NCBI GenBank assembly: GCA_903890595.1
Contig: CAITBU010000441.1
Span: 1-12,953, forward strand
DNA from: an uncultured Holophagaceae bacterium
GTDB lineage: Bacteria > Acidobacteriota > Holophagae > Holophagales > Holophagaceae
Length of the DNA stretch: 12,953 nt
Direction of reading: 5' to 3'
Shown here: piece after piece, positions 5,649 to 12,953 of the stretch
Numbering within the stretch: the first letter of the stretch is position 1
Layout: each line of letters starts with the position of its first letter
The notes under the pieces: generated by a model
The model's input: the letters and a program-made list of their open reading frames with translations, nothing else
Databases searched by the model: none
Told to the model about the DNA's origin: nothing
Program-made: the position numbers and the translations under genes

Positions 5649-6601
5649 ACCACCGCTACGACCTCGCTTCCCTGGCCAAGCCCCTGGTAACGGCCCCCCT
5701 GGCCCTGGCCTTCCTGGACCTGGACCTGGACCGCCGCTGGGCCCTGGGCCTCTCCGACCGGGCGGAGCCCCTCACGGTACGCCAGCTGCTCTCCCACACC
5801 AGCGGCCTGCCACCCTGGCGCCCCTTCACAGGTGAATCCCTGGCGGCCCAGCTGCGGCGACCCGTGCCGGAGCACCCACTGCTACGGGACGCCGTGCCGG
5901 GCCTGGCAACCTACTCGGACCTGAACTACCGCCTGCTGGCGGAGCTACTGGAGGCCCAGACCGGCCTCCCCTTCCAGCGCCTTGGGGCCGCCTCCGGCCT
6001 CTCCCCGGCCCCCTGGACCCCAGCACCCACCGAGGTGCCGGATGCCCTGGACGCCGAGGCCTGGACCCTGGCCACGGGCACCGCCCCGCCCCCTCAGGCG
6101 CCGGGCCTGCCCCAAGATGCCAACGCCCGGGCCGGCATGCGGGGCCATGCGGGGTACTCCGCCACGGCACCCCAGCTGCGAGCGGCCCTCGCCCGCTGGG
6201 TGGCGGCGGGCTGGCCCGCCCGCATGGCCGTGGAGACCGCCGCCGGCGAGCAGGGCGCCCGCTGGGGCCTGGGCCTCCAGATCGCCCCCCTGGGTCCGGG
6301 TCGCTTCGGCGACCTGCTGGCCTCCCTGCCCCCGGGCCTCGGCCTGCGGGTGCTGGAGGATGCCACCGAAGCAACCCCGGCCCCCGCCCTGGCCCAGGAG
6401 CCCGCACCCGGCCCCGCTTCGGGCTGGTGGTTCCACCTGGGCTACACCGGCCCCGCCCTCTTCTACCGGCCTTCGGATCAGGCCTGCGTGGCCCTGCTCG
6501 TGCACCGGCGGGGCCGCGAGGGAACCCTCCTGGATCCCGAGGGCCTCCGCGCCCGCCGCTGGGGGCTCCTGGCCCGATTCGTGGGAGAATCCGCCCCATG
6601 A
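5645..6601 (+). CDS. beta-lactamase-family serine hydrolase, cytoplasmic and short at the N-terminus
   Basis: The 318-residue product belongs to the class C beta-lactamase/penicillin-binding-like serine hydrolases. S9-x-x-K12 in 'DLASLAKPLV' is the nucleophile motif and 'LLSHTSGLP' follows. 'YSD' (90-92) stands where Tyr-x-Asn is expected, and 'HLGYTG' (264-269) replaces the K-T-G strand, as is usual in esterase-like members. Family members normally carry tens of residues, often with a signal peptide, before the SxxK helix; here there are eight. The GTG start overlaps the stop of the oxidoreductase gene (GTGA), and no other start codon is seen in frame just upstream, so the short N-terminus seems real. 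No signal peptide is visible, which points to a cytoplasmic enzyme or a degenerate copy. Its stop overlaps the next start (ATGA). The substrate is unknown. Confidence 0.83.
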   Translation: MNHRYDLASLAKPLVTAPLALAFLDLDLDRRWALGLSDRAEPLTVRQLLSHTSGLPPWRPFTGESLAAQLRRPVPEHPLLRDAVPGLATYSDLNYRLLAELLEAQTGLPFQRLGAASGLSPAPWTPAPTEVPDALDAEAWTLATGTAPPPQAPGLPQDANARAGMRGHAGYSATAPQLRAALARWVAAGWPARMAVETAAGEQGARWGLGLQIAPLGPGRFGDLLASLPPGLGLRVLEDATEATPAPALAQEPAPGPASGWWFHLGYTGPALFYRPSDQACVALLVHRRGREGTLLDPEGLRARRWGLLARFVGESAP

Positions 6602-8700
6602 GACTGCTCTGCATCCCCGTCATTGCACTGGCCATGAGCCCGGCCCCTGCGGCCCAGCCCCCCCTCCGCATCGGCCTGGACACCCAGGCCTTGGAGTGGA
6701 TCATCTCCCTCGAAGGAGGTGGAGAGCTCTGCGACCGGTCCGGCCGCCCGCTGCTGAAAGTGGCGCCGGACGAGAAGCTGCGCATCTGGTGGGATAGCCG
6801 AGGTGTTTCGGATCCGACCATCGAGTACCGCATCCAGGTGGGCCGACCCCAGGATGCCGCCGAGGCCGCCGCGACCATCAAGCGCCTCAAGGAGCTGGGC
6901 GAGGACCCGGACCGGGTGAAGGTGCCGGATGCCGACACCTGGCGGGTGGTGACGGGCCACTTCACTGAGGCCCGGGCCGCTGAGCCCATCCTTCAGAAGC
7001 TGCAGGACCTCGGCTACGACGAGCTCTGGGTGTCCACGGAGCCCCGTGCCGCCACCCCCCGCAAGGGCCGGGCCCTCTACGCCATCAACGAGCGCTACGA
7101 GCGCCGTGCCCTGCCCACGGCGGGGATCTGGCTGCGGCCTGCGGGCGAACTCACCACCCTGCAGGGCAAGGGCCGCTACCGGGGCAAGGTGGAGATCCTC
7201 CCCAATGCCCAGGGCCGTCTCACGGTGGTCAACACCGTGGACCTGGAGACATATCTTCGGGGCGTGGTGCCCAAGGAGATGGGGGCCTGGGAGTTCCCGG
7301 CCCTGGAGGCCCTCAAGGCCCAGTCCGTGGCGGCCCGGACCTACGCAGTGGCCAACCGCGGCAAGCGGGCCGCCGACGGCTTCGACATGAGCGACACCAT
7401 CGCCGATCAGGTCTACGGCGGCCGGGATGGGGAGCAGGCCCTCACGGACCGCGCCATCCTGGAGACCGAAGGCCTCTTTGCGACCCACCGGGGCAAGCCC
7501 ATCCAGGCCCTCTTCATGGCCAACTGCGGGGGCCACACCACCGACGTGGCCCAGGTCTTCGGCGGCGACGCGCCCTACCTGAAAGCGGCCACCTGCTACC
7601 CCGCCAAGCCCCTCACCCTGCCCTTCACCTCGACCTTGCCCGTCACCCCAGAGGCTCAGCAGCCTTGGCTCGCCTGGGAGCTGCTGCGGCTCAGCACGGT
7701 GGGGCTCCCGGTGGACTGGCTCGCCGGCGCCCGCCTGGCCCAGCCCGCCACCCCTGAGGACCTGGCAGCCACCGTCCGGGCCCTGCAGCGCCGCCTGGCC
7801 CTGGAGCAGCGCCCCCTGGAGCAGGGGAACCTCTGCCTGGCCCTGGCCCGGGCCTTCGGCTTCCAGCGCCTGGTGGCCGGGCAGGAGCGCCCCCAGGACG
7901 AGGCCTACTTCCTCCCGGACAGCCTCTCGGCGGATCGCCCCCTGGCAGCTTTCCTCACCCGGCGCGGCGTGGTCCCGGCGGCCGTCTGGGGCGATGCCAC
8001 CCCCCTGACCCTGCGCCAAGCCCTGGTGATCCTGGCCCGCCTGTGGCAGGAACTGGAACCGTTCACCCCCACCGAAGGCTCCCTCCTGGCGGACCGCCAG
8101 GTGCGGCGCAAGCGGGGCGGCCCCGAGCCCCTGCCCATGGCCCCCAGCGCCCTGCTGGCCGAGGAGGCCCCGGATGGCAGCCTCCGCCTCGTGGCCAAGG
8201 CCGATATTCAGGTGGGAGACCGCCTCAAGTGGATTCCGTCCGAGGACGGCCAGGCCCTGGTGTTGGTGCGCCGCCTGGACCCCGACGGAGCCGCCTGGGA
8301 CCGCTACAACCCCACCGCCCACTGGCGGGTGGAGTACACGGAAGCCGACCTGGTCGCCCAGGTCTCCAAGCGCATCAAGGTGGACGGAATCCGCGAGCTG
8401 AAGGCCGTTTATAACGACCAGGGCCGCGTGGAGGACCTCACCCTGGTGGATGGGCGAGGCGCCCCCCACCGGGCCCGCGGCATGCACATTCGGGGGCTCC
8501 TGGGCCTCAAGGACAACGTCTTCCGCTGGCTCACCGTGGGGCAGGGCTCGAAGCGTCGCTGGATCTTCTACGGCCGGGGCTGGGGGCATGGCCTGGGCAT
8601 GTGCCAGACCGGCGCCTACGGCATGGCGCTGGAGGGAGCTACCTTCCGGCAGGTGCTGGAGCACTACTACCCTGGGGCCACGCTTCAGCGAGTGGACTGA
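6598..8700 (+). CDS. exported SpoIID/LytB-domain protein with a SPOR domain and a large insertion
   Basis: SpoIID/LytB proteins cleave or remodel peptidoglycan glycan strands lacking stem peptides. The 700-residue product begins with a likely signal peptide (about residues 1-19, 'MRLLCIPVIALAMSPAPAAQ'). A SPOR-like peptidoglycan-binding domain follows (about 76-147), then the SpoIID domain. Visible SpoIID landmarks are 'VVPKEM' with E227, 'QSVAARTYA' (242-250) and 'CGGHT' (310-314). Near the C-terminus, 'GRGWGHGLGMCQTGAYGMA' (659-677) and 'HYYPGATL' complete the set. Between about 335 and 590 the domain is split by some 250 residues of Leu/Ala-rich sequence I do not recognise. ATG 6598 overlaps the previous stop and has GGGAGA eight bases upstream. 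It should act in the periplasm on cell-wall glycan, perhaps at division sites, given the SPOR domain. Confidence 0.9.
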   Translation: MRLLCIPVIALAMSPAPAAQPPLRIGLDTQALEWIISLEGGGELCDRSGRPLLKVAPDEKLRIWWDSRGVSDPTIEYRIQVGRPQDAAEAAATIKRLKELGEDPDRVKVPDADTWRVVTGHFTEARAAEPILQKLQDLGYDELWVSTEPRAATPRKGRALYAINERYERRALPTAGIWLRPAGELTTLQGKGRYRGKVEILPNAQGRLTVVNTVDLETYLRGVVPKEMGAWEFPALEALKAQSVAARTYAVANRGKRAADGFDMSDTIADQVYGGRDGEQALTDRAILETEGLFATHRGKPIQALFMANCGGHTTDVAQVFGGDAPYLKAATCYPAKPLTLPFTSTLPVTPEAQQPWLAWELLRLSTVGLPVDWLAGARLAQPATPEDLAATVRALQRRLALEQRPLEQGNLCLALARAFGFQRLVAGQERPQDEAYFLPDSLSADRPLAAFLTRRGVVPAAVWGDATPLTLRQALVILARLWQELEPFTPTEGSLLADRQVRRKRGGPEPLPMAPSALLAEEAPDGSLRLVAKADIQVGDRLKWIPSEDGQALVLVRRLDPDGAAWDRYNPTAHWRVEYTEADLVAQVSKRIKVDGIRELKAVYNDQGRVEDLTLVDGRGAPHRARGMHIRGLLGLKDNVFRWLTVGQGSKRRWIFYGRGWGHGLGMCQTGAYGMALEGATFRQVLEHYYPGATLQRVD

Positions 8701-8767
8701 CTTCCTGGCCCAGGGGGATTGACGCGGCCCCCAAAGGACCCCAGGTTTCCTATGGCAGGGAGGCCGT

Positions 8768-9718
8768 ATGGCCATGGATGCCTGGATCCTCGGTGCGCCG
8801 CTACGGGTGTTGCGGCAGACGGACCATCCCTACCACGAGACAACCCTGGCCACCCTGGCCCGCCACGAGATCTGCCTGGTCCGCCGCCAGGCCCCCCAGG
8901 ACGCTGGGAGCGAGCTCATCCTGGATGGCCACACCATCTACCAGCCGGGCGCCACGGCCCTCCACCGGGCCTGGTTCGACGTCTGCCGGGAGCTGGGCTA
9001 TGCTCCGGCCCACCACTGGGACTGGGATCCTGCCCTCATCTTGTTCCAGCAGGTCATGCCGGCCCTCGCTGCCGACTGGCACGAGCCGCCCATGGCCCTG
9101 GACCCCCAAGGCCTGCCCGACGGCATCCTGAGCCTGGCGGACCTCCGCTTGGCCTTCGCCGCCGCAGTGGGGGGCCTGCGGGACCGCGCGGCCGGTCCGG
9201 TGGAGGCCAAGGTGGTGGAGACCTTCGAGTGGCTGCCTCTCCGAGCTGTGGTGTTCCACGATGAAGCCCAGACAGCCCTGGATTTTGAGGGCCGAGGGCC
9301 CTGCTGCCGGGTGTCCCTCTGGCTGGCCATCCACCGGGAGCGTCCCGTGGTACTGCGCCGACGCACCCCCGATCAGCCCGGCCCGGGGCCCTGGGGGCCC
9401 TCCAGCCTGGAGGAGCGCCTGCCAGCCGAGACCTTCCTCGCCGCCGCCGGCCTGGATCCGGAGGTACCCAAGGGCTTCGAGGCCGCCCTGGACGCGGCCC
9501 TGGCCCACCTCTTCAAGCACCTGGAGGCACCACTGGAGGCCTACCGCCGCACCTATCCGGTGGGCATCCCCTGGCATCACACCCGCCGCGAGCGCCTCCT
9601 CGGCCGCACCATCGTCGACGTGCGAGGCGGTAACCCACCCATGCTGCTCCTGGATGACGGCACCGAGGTGGCCATCGATCCGAACCCGGTCCCCTATTCG
9701 GAGGAGAGGGGGATCTAA
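8768..9718 (+). CDS. protein of unknown function
   Basis: I do not recognise this 316-residue protein. It has no signal peptide or membrane segment, so it is probably cytoplasmic. It is rich in Trp, His and Pro, with 'HHWDWDPALILFQQVMPAL' near residues 78-96 and a cluster 'IPWHHTRRERLLGRTI' near 275-290. A C-terminal stretch, 'MLLLDDGTEVAIDPNPVPY', reads like a small beta unit. The start is ATG 8768 with AGGGAGG four bases upstream; an ATG six bases further on is a possible alternative. It follows the SpoIID gene by 67 bp on the same strand, so it may belong to the same transcript. Its TAA overlaps the stop of the convergent formate dehydrogenase gene. Confidence 0.78.
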   Translation: MAMDAWILGAPLRVLRQTDHPYHETTLATLARHEICLVRRQAPQDAGSELILDGHTIYQPGATALHRAWFDVCRELGYAPAHHWDWDPALILFQQVMPALAADWHEPPMALDPQGLPDGILSLADLRLAFAAAVGGLRDRAAGPVEAKVVETFEWLPLRAVVFHDEAQTALDFEGRGPCCRVSLWLAIHRERPVVLRRRTPDQPGPGPWGPSSLEERLPAETFLAAAGLDPEVPKGFEAALDAALAHLFKHLEAPLEAYRRTYPVGIPWHHTRRERLLGRTIVDVRGGNPPMLLLDDGTEVAIDPNPVPYSEERGI

Positions 9719-12375
9719 GCCTTCTGCAGGGACACCGCCGTGACCTTGTACTCCGGCGTGCCGGTCACGCTGTCCCGGCCCGGCCCCGTGGCCCGGTTCA
9801 CCCAGGCCTCCACCGCATGGAAGGTGGCGAAGAGCTCTCCAGGCCGCACCTCTGTGGTCAGGCGGGCGCGGAGGGTGAAGGCGCCGTGGCGGCTCTGTAC
9901 CCGCACCGCGTCCCCGTTCTCCACACCCAGGGCTCGTGCGTCCTCGGGATGCAGGTCCAGGCAGTCATCGGGGGAGAGGCTGCGGTTGCGGGTGCCCCGG
10001 GTCATGGTGGCGGCGTTGAAGTGGTAGAGGCTGCGGCCCGTGTTCAGCAGAAAGGGGTGGGCCGCATCCGGCACCTCGGCGCTGGGGGTCCAGACGAGGG
10101 GCCGGAACTGGGCGGGTCCTCCAACAGCGAAGGCCCCGCCGTGCAGCCGCGGCGTGCCCGGGTGGTCCTCGGTGGGACAGGGCCACTGGAGGCCCCCTTC
10201 CCGGTCCAGCCGAGCGTGGCTGATGCCGGCGATGGCCGGCCAGGTGCGCCGCGCCTCATCCCACACCGCCGCAGCATCGGCGAAGCGGAAGTGCTCCCCA
10301 GCCCCCAGGCACGTCGCCAGGTCGCAGAGGATCGCCAGATCCGTGCGGCTCTCCCCTTTGGGTGGCAGCGCCTGACGCACCCGCTGCACGCGGCGCTCGC
10401 TGTTCATGAAGGTGCCTTCCTTCTCAAAGGCACTGGCGGCAGGCAGGAAGACCGTGCCGAAGGCCTTGGCCGTCTCCGTCAGAAAGAGGTCCACCACGAT
10501 GAGGTCGTCTAGACCATGGAGGCACGTTGCGGTGGTCTCCGTATCCGGGTGGCTCAGCAGGAGGTCATAGCCGATCACCAGCAGCGCCTTGAGGCGCCCC
10601 TCGCCGGCAGCGTCCACCATGCCCATGGCCGTCAGGCCCGGTGCTGCAGGTAGTGCCGCGCCCCAGACGGACTCGTGCATGCCCTGGGCCGAGGCCAGCT
10701 TCTGGTAGCCCGTGAGACGGGACGGCTCGCAGCCCATCTGCGCGCTCCCCTGGACGTTGTTCTGGCCGCGCAGGGGGTTCACCCCCGCACCGGGAATGCC
10801 CACGTTGCCCGTGAGCAGGGCCAGCTGGGCCAGGAGTGCAACGGTGTCCGTACCCTGGATGTGCTCCGTGACGCCGAGGCCGTGCAGGCACATGGCGGGC
10901 CGGGTGGTGGCGTAGAGCCGCGCCGCGTGGCGGATGGCCTCGGCCGGGACGCCGCAGAAGCTGGCGGCACGCTCCGGAGGCCAGGCCTCCACCGACGCCG
11001 CGAAGGCCTCTAGGTTTTCAGTGCGAGCCTGCAGGAAGGCCGTGTCCATGAGGCCCTCCTGGATGATGACGTGGGCCATGGCCAGCAGGAGAGGCAGGTT
11101 GGTGCCGGGGTGCAGCGCAAGGTGCACCGTGGCCAGGGCGGCCAGCTCCGTGCGCCGGGGATCCACCACGATGAGGGGCACGCCTGCCCGAGCCCGCTGG
11201 CGGATCCGGGCGCCGACGATGGGATGGTTCTCCGTGGGATTGGCGCCCACCACCAGGAACAGCCCCGCCTCCTCCACATCCGCGAAGCAGTTGGTGGCGG
11301 CCCCCGCCCCGAAGACCTCGGCCAGGCCCGCCGCGCTGGGGGCATGGCAGACCCGGGCGCAGCAGTCGATGTTGTGGGTGCGCAGGGCCAGCCGGGCGAA
11401 CTTCTGGGCGAGGTAGTTCTCCTCGTTGGTGGCGCGGCTGGAGGCCAGCACCCCAGCCTGCCCCTCGGCCCGGCGCAGGGCCGCTGCCGCGGCCTCCAGG
11501 GCCTCCTCCCAGGAGACCTCCACCCAGTCACCGTCCCGGCGGACCAGGGGCGTGGTGATGCGGTCGGGTGCGTCATTGAAGCCGAAGCCGTAGCGCCCCT
11601 TCACGCAGAGGTGGCCGCGGCTCACGGGCGCGTCGAGCAGGGGCCGGGCTTCGGTGATGCGCCCGGCCTTCACGCCCAGTTCCAGCTCGCAGCCGGTGCC
11701 GCAGTAGGGGCAGGTGGTCCGCACCCAGTGCTCCGGCAGGCCATGAGCCAGCCGCGTCACGTCCTCGATGGCGCCCGTGGGGCAAGTGTCTGCGCAGGCA
11801 CCGCAGCTGACACAGCCGCTGTCCATGAGGCCAGCCGCGAGCTGGGGCGCGGGATGCACCGCCATGCCCCGGCCGGCCATGGTCCAGACGTCCTGGCCCT
11901 GGAGCTCTTGGCAGATGCGCACGCAGCGCCCGCAGGCCACGCACCAGGAGAGGTCCACATCGAGGTAGGGGTGGGGAGGCAGTTGCTGGTCCTCACGCCG
12001 CACGCCGCTGGGGGTCACGCCATAGGCGTCCAGCAAGGCCCGGAAGGGTTTGCCTTCCAGGCGGGCAGGATCCTCGGCCGGGATGTGGGCCGCATAGGCC
12101 TCCAGCATGGTCCGGCGGAAGCCCTCCAGGGCGGGGGTGTGGGTCTCCACCACCATGCCCGCCCGCACCTCAGTGGCGCAGGCGCAGAGGGGTCGCTCCT
12201 CGCCAGCGACTTCCACCTCACAGAGCCGGCAGGTGGAGGCGGGCTTCAGGCGGGGGTCCGAGCAGAGGGTCGGAACGGCGATCCCCTCACGCTGGCAGAG
12301 CACCAGCAACGACGTCCCCGCCAGCGCCTCGACCTCGCGGCCATTCACCTGCAGATGGATGGATTCAGCGGGCAA
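9715..12375 (-). CDS. fdhA: formate dehydrogenase alpha subunit, cysteine type, with N-terminal Fe-S domains
   Basis: This molybdenum- or tungsten-bis-pterin enzyme oxidises formate to CO2 (or the reverse) in the cytoplasm. The 886-residue product has the family's usual domain order. A NuoG-like 2Fe-2S domain uses C38, C49, C52 and C66. Two 4Fe-4S clusters follow (C145/148/151/155 and C188/191/194/198). The catalytic-domain 4Fe-4S cluster uses C222, C225, C229 and C257, with K259 after it. 'CCARVCHAPS' places the active-site ligand at C343 beside H344; there is no in-frame TGA, so it is not a selenoprotein. I chose TTG 12375, with GGAG eight bases upstream, because it puts 'IHLQVNGREV' where family members begin. 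The frame is open further upstream, but that part overlaps the deaminase gene. No beta, gamma or electron-accepting subunit and no fdhD lie in the window, so its partner is unknown. Confidence 0.93.
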   Translation of the reverse strand: MPAESIHLQVNGREVEALAGTSLLVLCQREGIAVPTLCSDPRLKPASTCRLCEVEVAGEERPLCACATEVRAGMVVETHTPALEGFRRTMLEAYAAHIPAEDPARLEGKPFRALLDAYGVTPSGVRREDQQLPPHPYLDVDLSWCVACGRCVRICQELQGQDVWTMAGRGMAVHPAPQLAAGLMDSGCVSCGACADTCPTGAIEDVTRLAHGLPEHWVRTTCPYCGTGCELELGVKAGRITEARPLLDAPVSRGHLCVKGRYGFGFNDAPDRITTPLVRRDGDWVEVSWEEALEAAAAALRRAEGQAGVLASSRATNEENYLAQKFARLALRTHNIDCCARVCHAPSAAGLAEVFGAGAATNCFADVEEAGLFLVVGANPTENHPIVGARIRQRARAGVPLIVVDPRRTELAALATVHLALHPGTNLPLLLAMAHVIIQEGLMDTAFLQARTENLEAFAASVEAWPPERAASFCGVPAEAIRHAARLYATTRPAMCLHGLGVTEHIQGTDTVALLAQLALLTGNVGIPGAGVNPLRGQNNVQGSAQMGCEPSRLTGYQKLASAQGMHESVWGAALPAAPGLTAMGMVDAAGEGRLKALLVIGYDLLLSHPDTETTATCLHGLDDLIVVDLFLTETAKAFGTVFLPAASAFEKEGTFMNSERRVQRVRQALPPKGESRTDLAILCDLATCLGAGEHFRFADAAAVWDEARRTWPAIAGISHARLDREGGLQWPCPTEDHPGTPRLHGGAFAVGGPAQFRPLVWTPSAEVPDAAHPFLLNTGRSLYHFNAATMTRGTRNRSLSPDDCLDLHPEDARALGVENGDAVRVQSRHGAFTLRARLTTEVRPGELFATFHAVEAWVNRATGPGRDSVTGTPEYKVTAVSLQKA

Positions 12376-12430
12376 CCGGGTCACTCCAGTGGGCGGGACG
12401 TGGTGCAGTATGCGCCCCCTGGGTCCGACT

Positions 12431-12856
12431 TCAAGCCAGCTGTTCCCAGGCCACGCCAAAGTGGTCGAGGATGGCCTGGCGCTCGGCTCGTTCCTGGTCG
12501 GCAATGCTGGTGTAGGGATGCTGGAACACCACGCGCCGCACGCCCCGGCGCACCAGGGCCCGGCAGCAGACGAGGCAAGGCTCGTGGGTGACGTAGGCCG
12601 TGGCCACGGCGCCGTCGCAGAAGCCCAGGGCATTCTCCTCGGCATGGCTGGTGTGCAGGCAGCGCTGGCCGGGCTTGCAGGTCTCGGGTGTGCAGTGGGC
12701 CATGCCCGGCAGCGCCCCGTTGAAGCCCGCCGCAGCCACCCCGCCGTCCGCCCGCAGGAGGACCGAACCCACCTTCAGCCGGCAGCAGGTCCCCAGGCGG
12801 CTCAGCTCGAGGGCCATGTTCATGAAGACCTGATCCTTCAGTGCTGAGCGGGACAT
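12431..12856 (-). CDS. dCMP/cytidine deaminase family protein (ComEB-like)
   Basis: This zinc hydrolase family deaminates dCMP to dUMP for thymidylate synthesis, and related members act on cytidine. The 141-residue product shows H71-A-E73 in 'SHAEENAL', the zinc ligand and general base, and P93-C94-x-x-C97 in 'EPCLVCCRAL'. 'GFNGALPGMAHC' (44-55) and nearby cysteines (C60, C66) are typical of the dCMP branch, whose members often bind a second structural zinc. ATG 12856 is preceded by GAGG with five bases between. It lies only 12 bp from the 3' end of tRNA-Arg and ends 55 bp before the dehydrogenase start, so the three are probably one transcript. dCMP deaminase is the likeliest activity; a ComEB role in competence is less certain. 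Confidence 0.92.
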   Translation of the reverse strand: MSRSALKDQVFMNMALELSRLGTCCRLKVGSVLLRADGGVAAAGFNGALPGMAHCTPETCKPGQRCLHTSHAEENALGFCDGAVATAYVTHEPCLVCCRALVRRGVRRVVFQHPYTSIADQERAERQAILDHFGVAWEQLA

Positions 12857-12868
12857 GCGAACCTCATA

Positions 12869-12945
12869 TGGTGGCCCCGAGACGATTCGAACGTCCGACC
12901 TGCTCCTTAGGAGGGAGCTGCTCTATCCATCTGAGCTACGGGACC
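12869..12945 (-). tRNA. tRNA-Arg (anticodon CCU)
   Basis: The minus strand folds into a complete 77-nt cloverleaf. The acceptor stem is GGTCCCG/CGGGGCC with one G-U pair. The D stem is GCTC/GAGC. The anticodon stem is GCTCC/GGAGC with loop CTCCTAA, giving anticodon CCT (12909-12911), which reads AGG. The T stem is GGACG/CGTCT with loop TTCGAAT. The discriminator base is A, and CCA is encoded in the DNA. AGG is a rare codon in many GC-rich genomes. Confidence 0.97.
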
Positions 12946-12953
12946 CTCCCCAC

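Noticed and set aside
8713..8732. GGGGG/CCCCC stem after the SpoIID gene as a terminator
   Set aside because: Five pairs with a ten-base loop and no T-run; G and C runs like this are frequent by chance in this DNA.
6478..8775. 765-codon open frame on the minus strand opposite the SpoIID gene
   Set aside because: The plus-strand product has a signal peptide, SPOR and SpoIID motifs. The antisense product is Gly/Ala/His-rich shadow sequence with no motif.
11071..12591. 506-codon open frame on the plus strand opposite the formate dehydrogenase gene
   Set aside because: It is antisense to a gene with all catalytic and cluster residues in place. Its composition is typical of a shadow frame.
12376..12645. 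upstream extension of the formate dehydrogenase frame into the deaminase gene
   Set aside because: The extra residues overlap the intact deaminase in another frame and do not resemble any dehydrogenase N-terminus. The family alignment begins just after TTG 12375.
12869..12945. tRNA as an attachment site of an integrated element
   Set aside because: No integrase, no second copy of the tRNA 3' end and no foreign-looking composition is seen on the deaminase side within the window.

Overview
The window is about 13 kb of GC-rich bacterial chromosome, densely packed with ordinary housekeeping and envelope genes. Gene content suggests a Gram-negative-type bacterium: a SpoIID/LytB protein with a SPOR domain, a LysM-associated type of secreted protein, an orphan formate dehydrogenase alpha subunit, and a tRNA with encoded CCA. 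An acidobacterium of the Holophaga/Geothrix kind would fit, but that is an inference from gene style. No marker gene settles it. I see no CRISPR array, prophage, transposase or rRNA.

Layout. Positions 2-697 hold the 3' end of a secreted-type protein with repeated small beta modules, convergent with rsmG (706-1332, minus). A 209-bp AT-rich intergenic region (1333-1541) separates rsmG from the divergent ybeY (1542-2270). It carries a near-consensus sigma70 promoter for ybeY and, facing rsmG, an FNR-like box at the spacing of a class II FNR promoter. A membrane-anchored helical-repeat protein (2356-3075) and a YebC-family gene (3166-3897) follow. A strong bidirectional terminator (3917-3953) separates YebC from a minus-strand four-helix membrane protein (3966-4439).

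Positions 4683-8700 look like one operon with 4-nt overlaps: a Gfo/Idh/MocA oxidoreductase, a serine beta-lactamase-like hydrolase without an export signal, and an exported SPOR-SpoIID protein. Sugar-nucleotide or cell-wall metabolism is a reasonable shared theme but is not shown by the sequence. The ribosome-binding site and first 52 bases of the oxidoreductase gene occur twice, 178 bp apart, separated by a 113-bp hairpin-rich segment. This is the most unusual structure in the window. An unrecognised gene (8768-9718) follows and meets the formate dehydrogenase gene tail to tail, with overlapping stop codons.

The right end reads leftward: tRNA-Arg(CCU), then a dCMP/cytidine deaminase family gene whose ribosome-binding site starts a few bases after the tRNA CCA end, then a cysteine-type formate dehydrogenase alpha subunit with no partner subunits beside it. 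Shared transcription of tRNA, deaminase and dehydrogenase is likely from spacing alone.

Nothing here amounts to a clear new multi-gene system. The strongest leads are the duplicated gene start with its structured insert, the AT-hook-like tail on YbeY, the A8 tract in rsmG, and the FNR-like arrangement upstream of rsmG.
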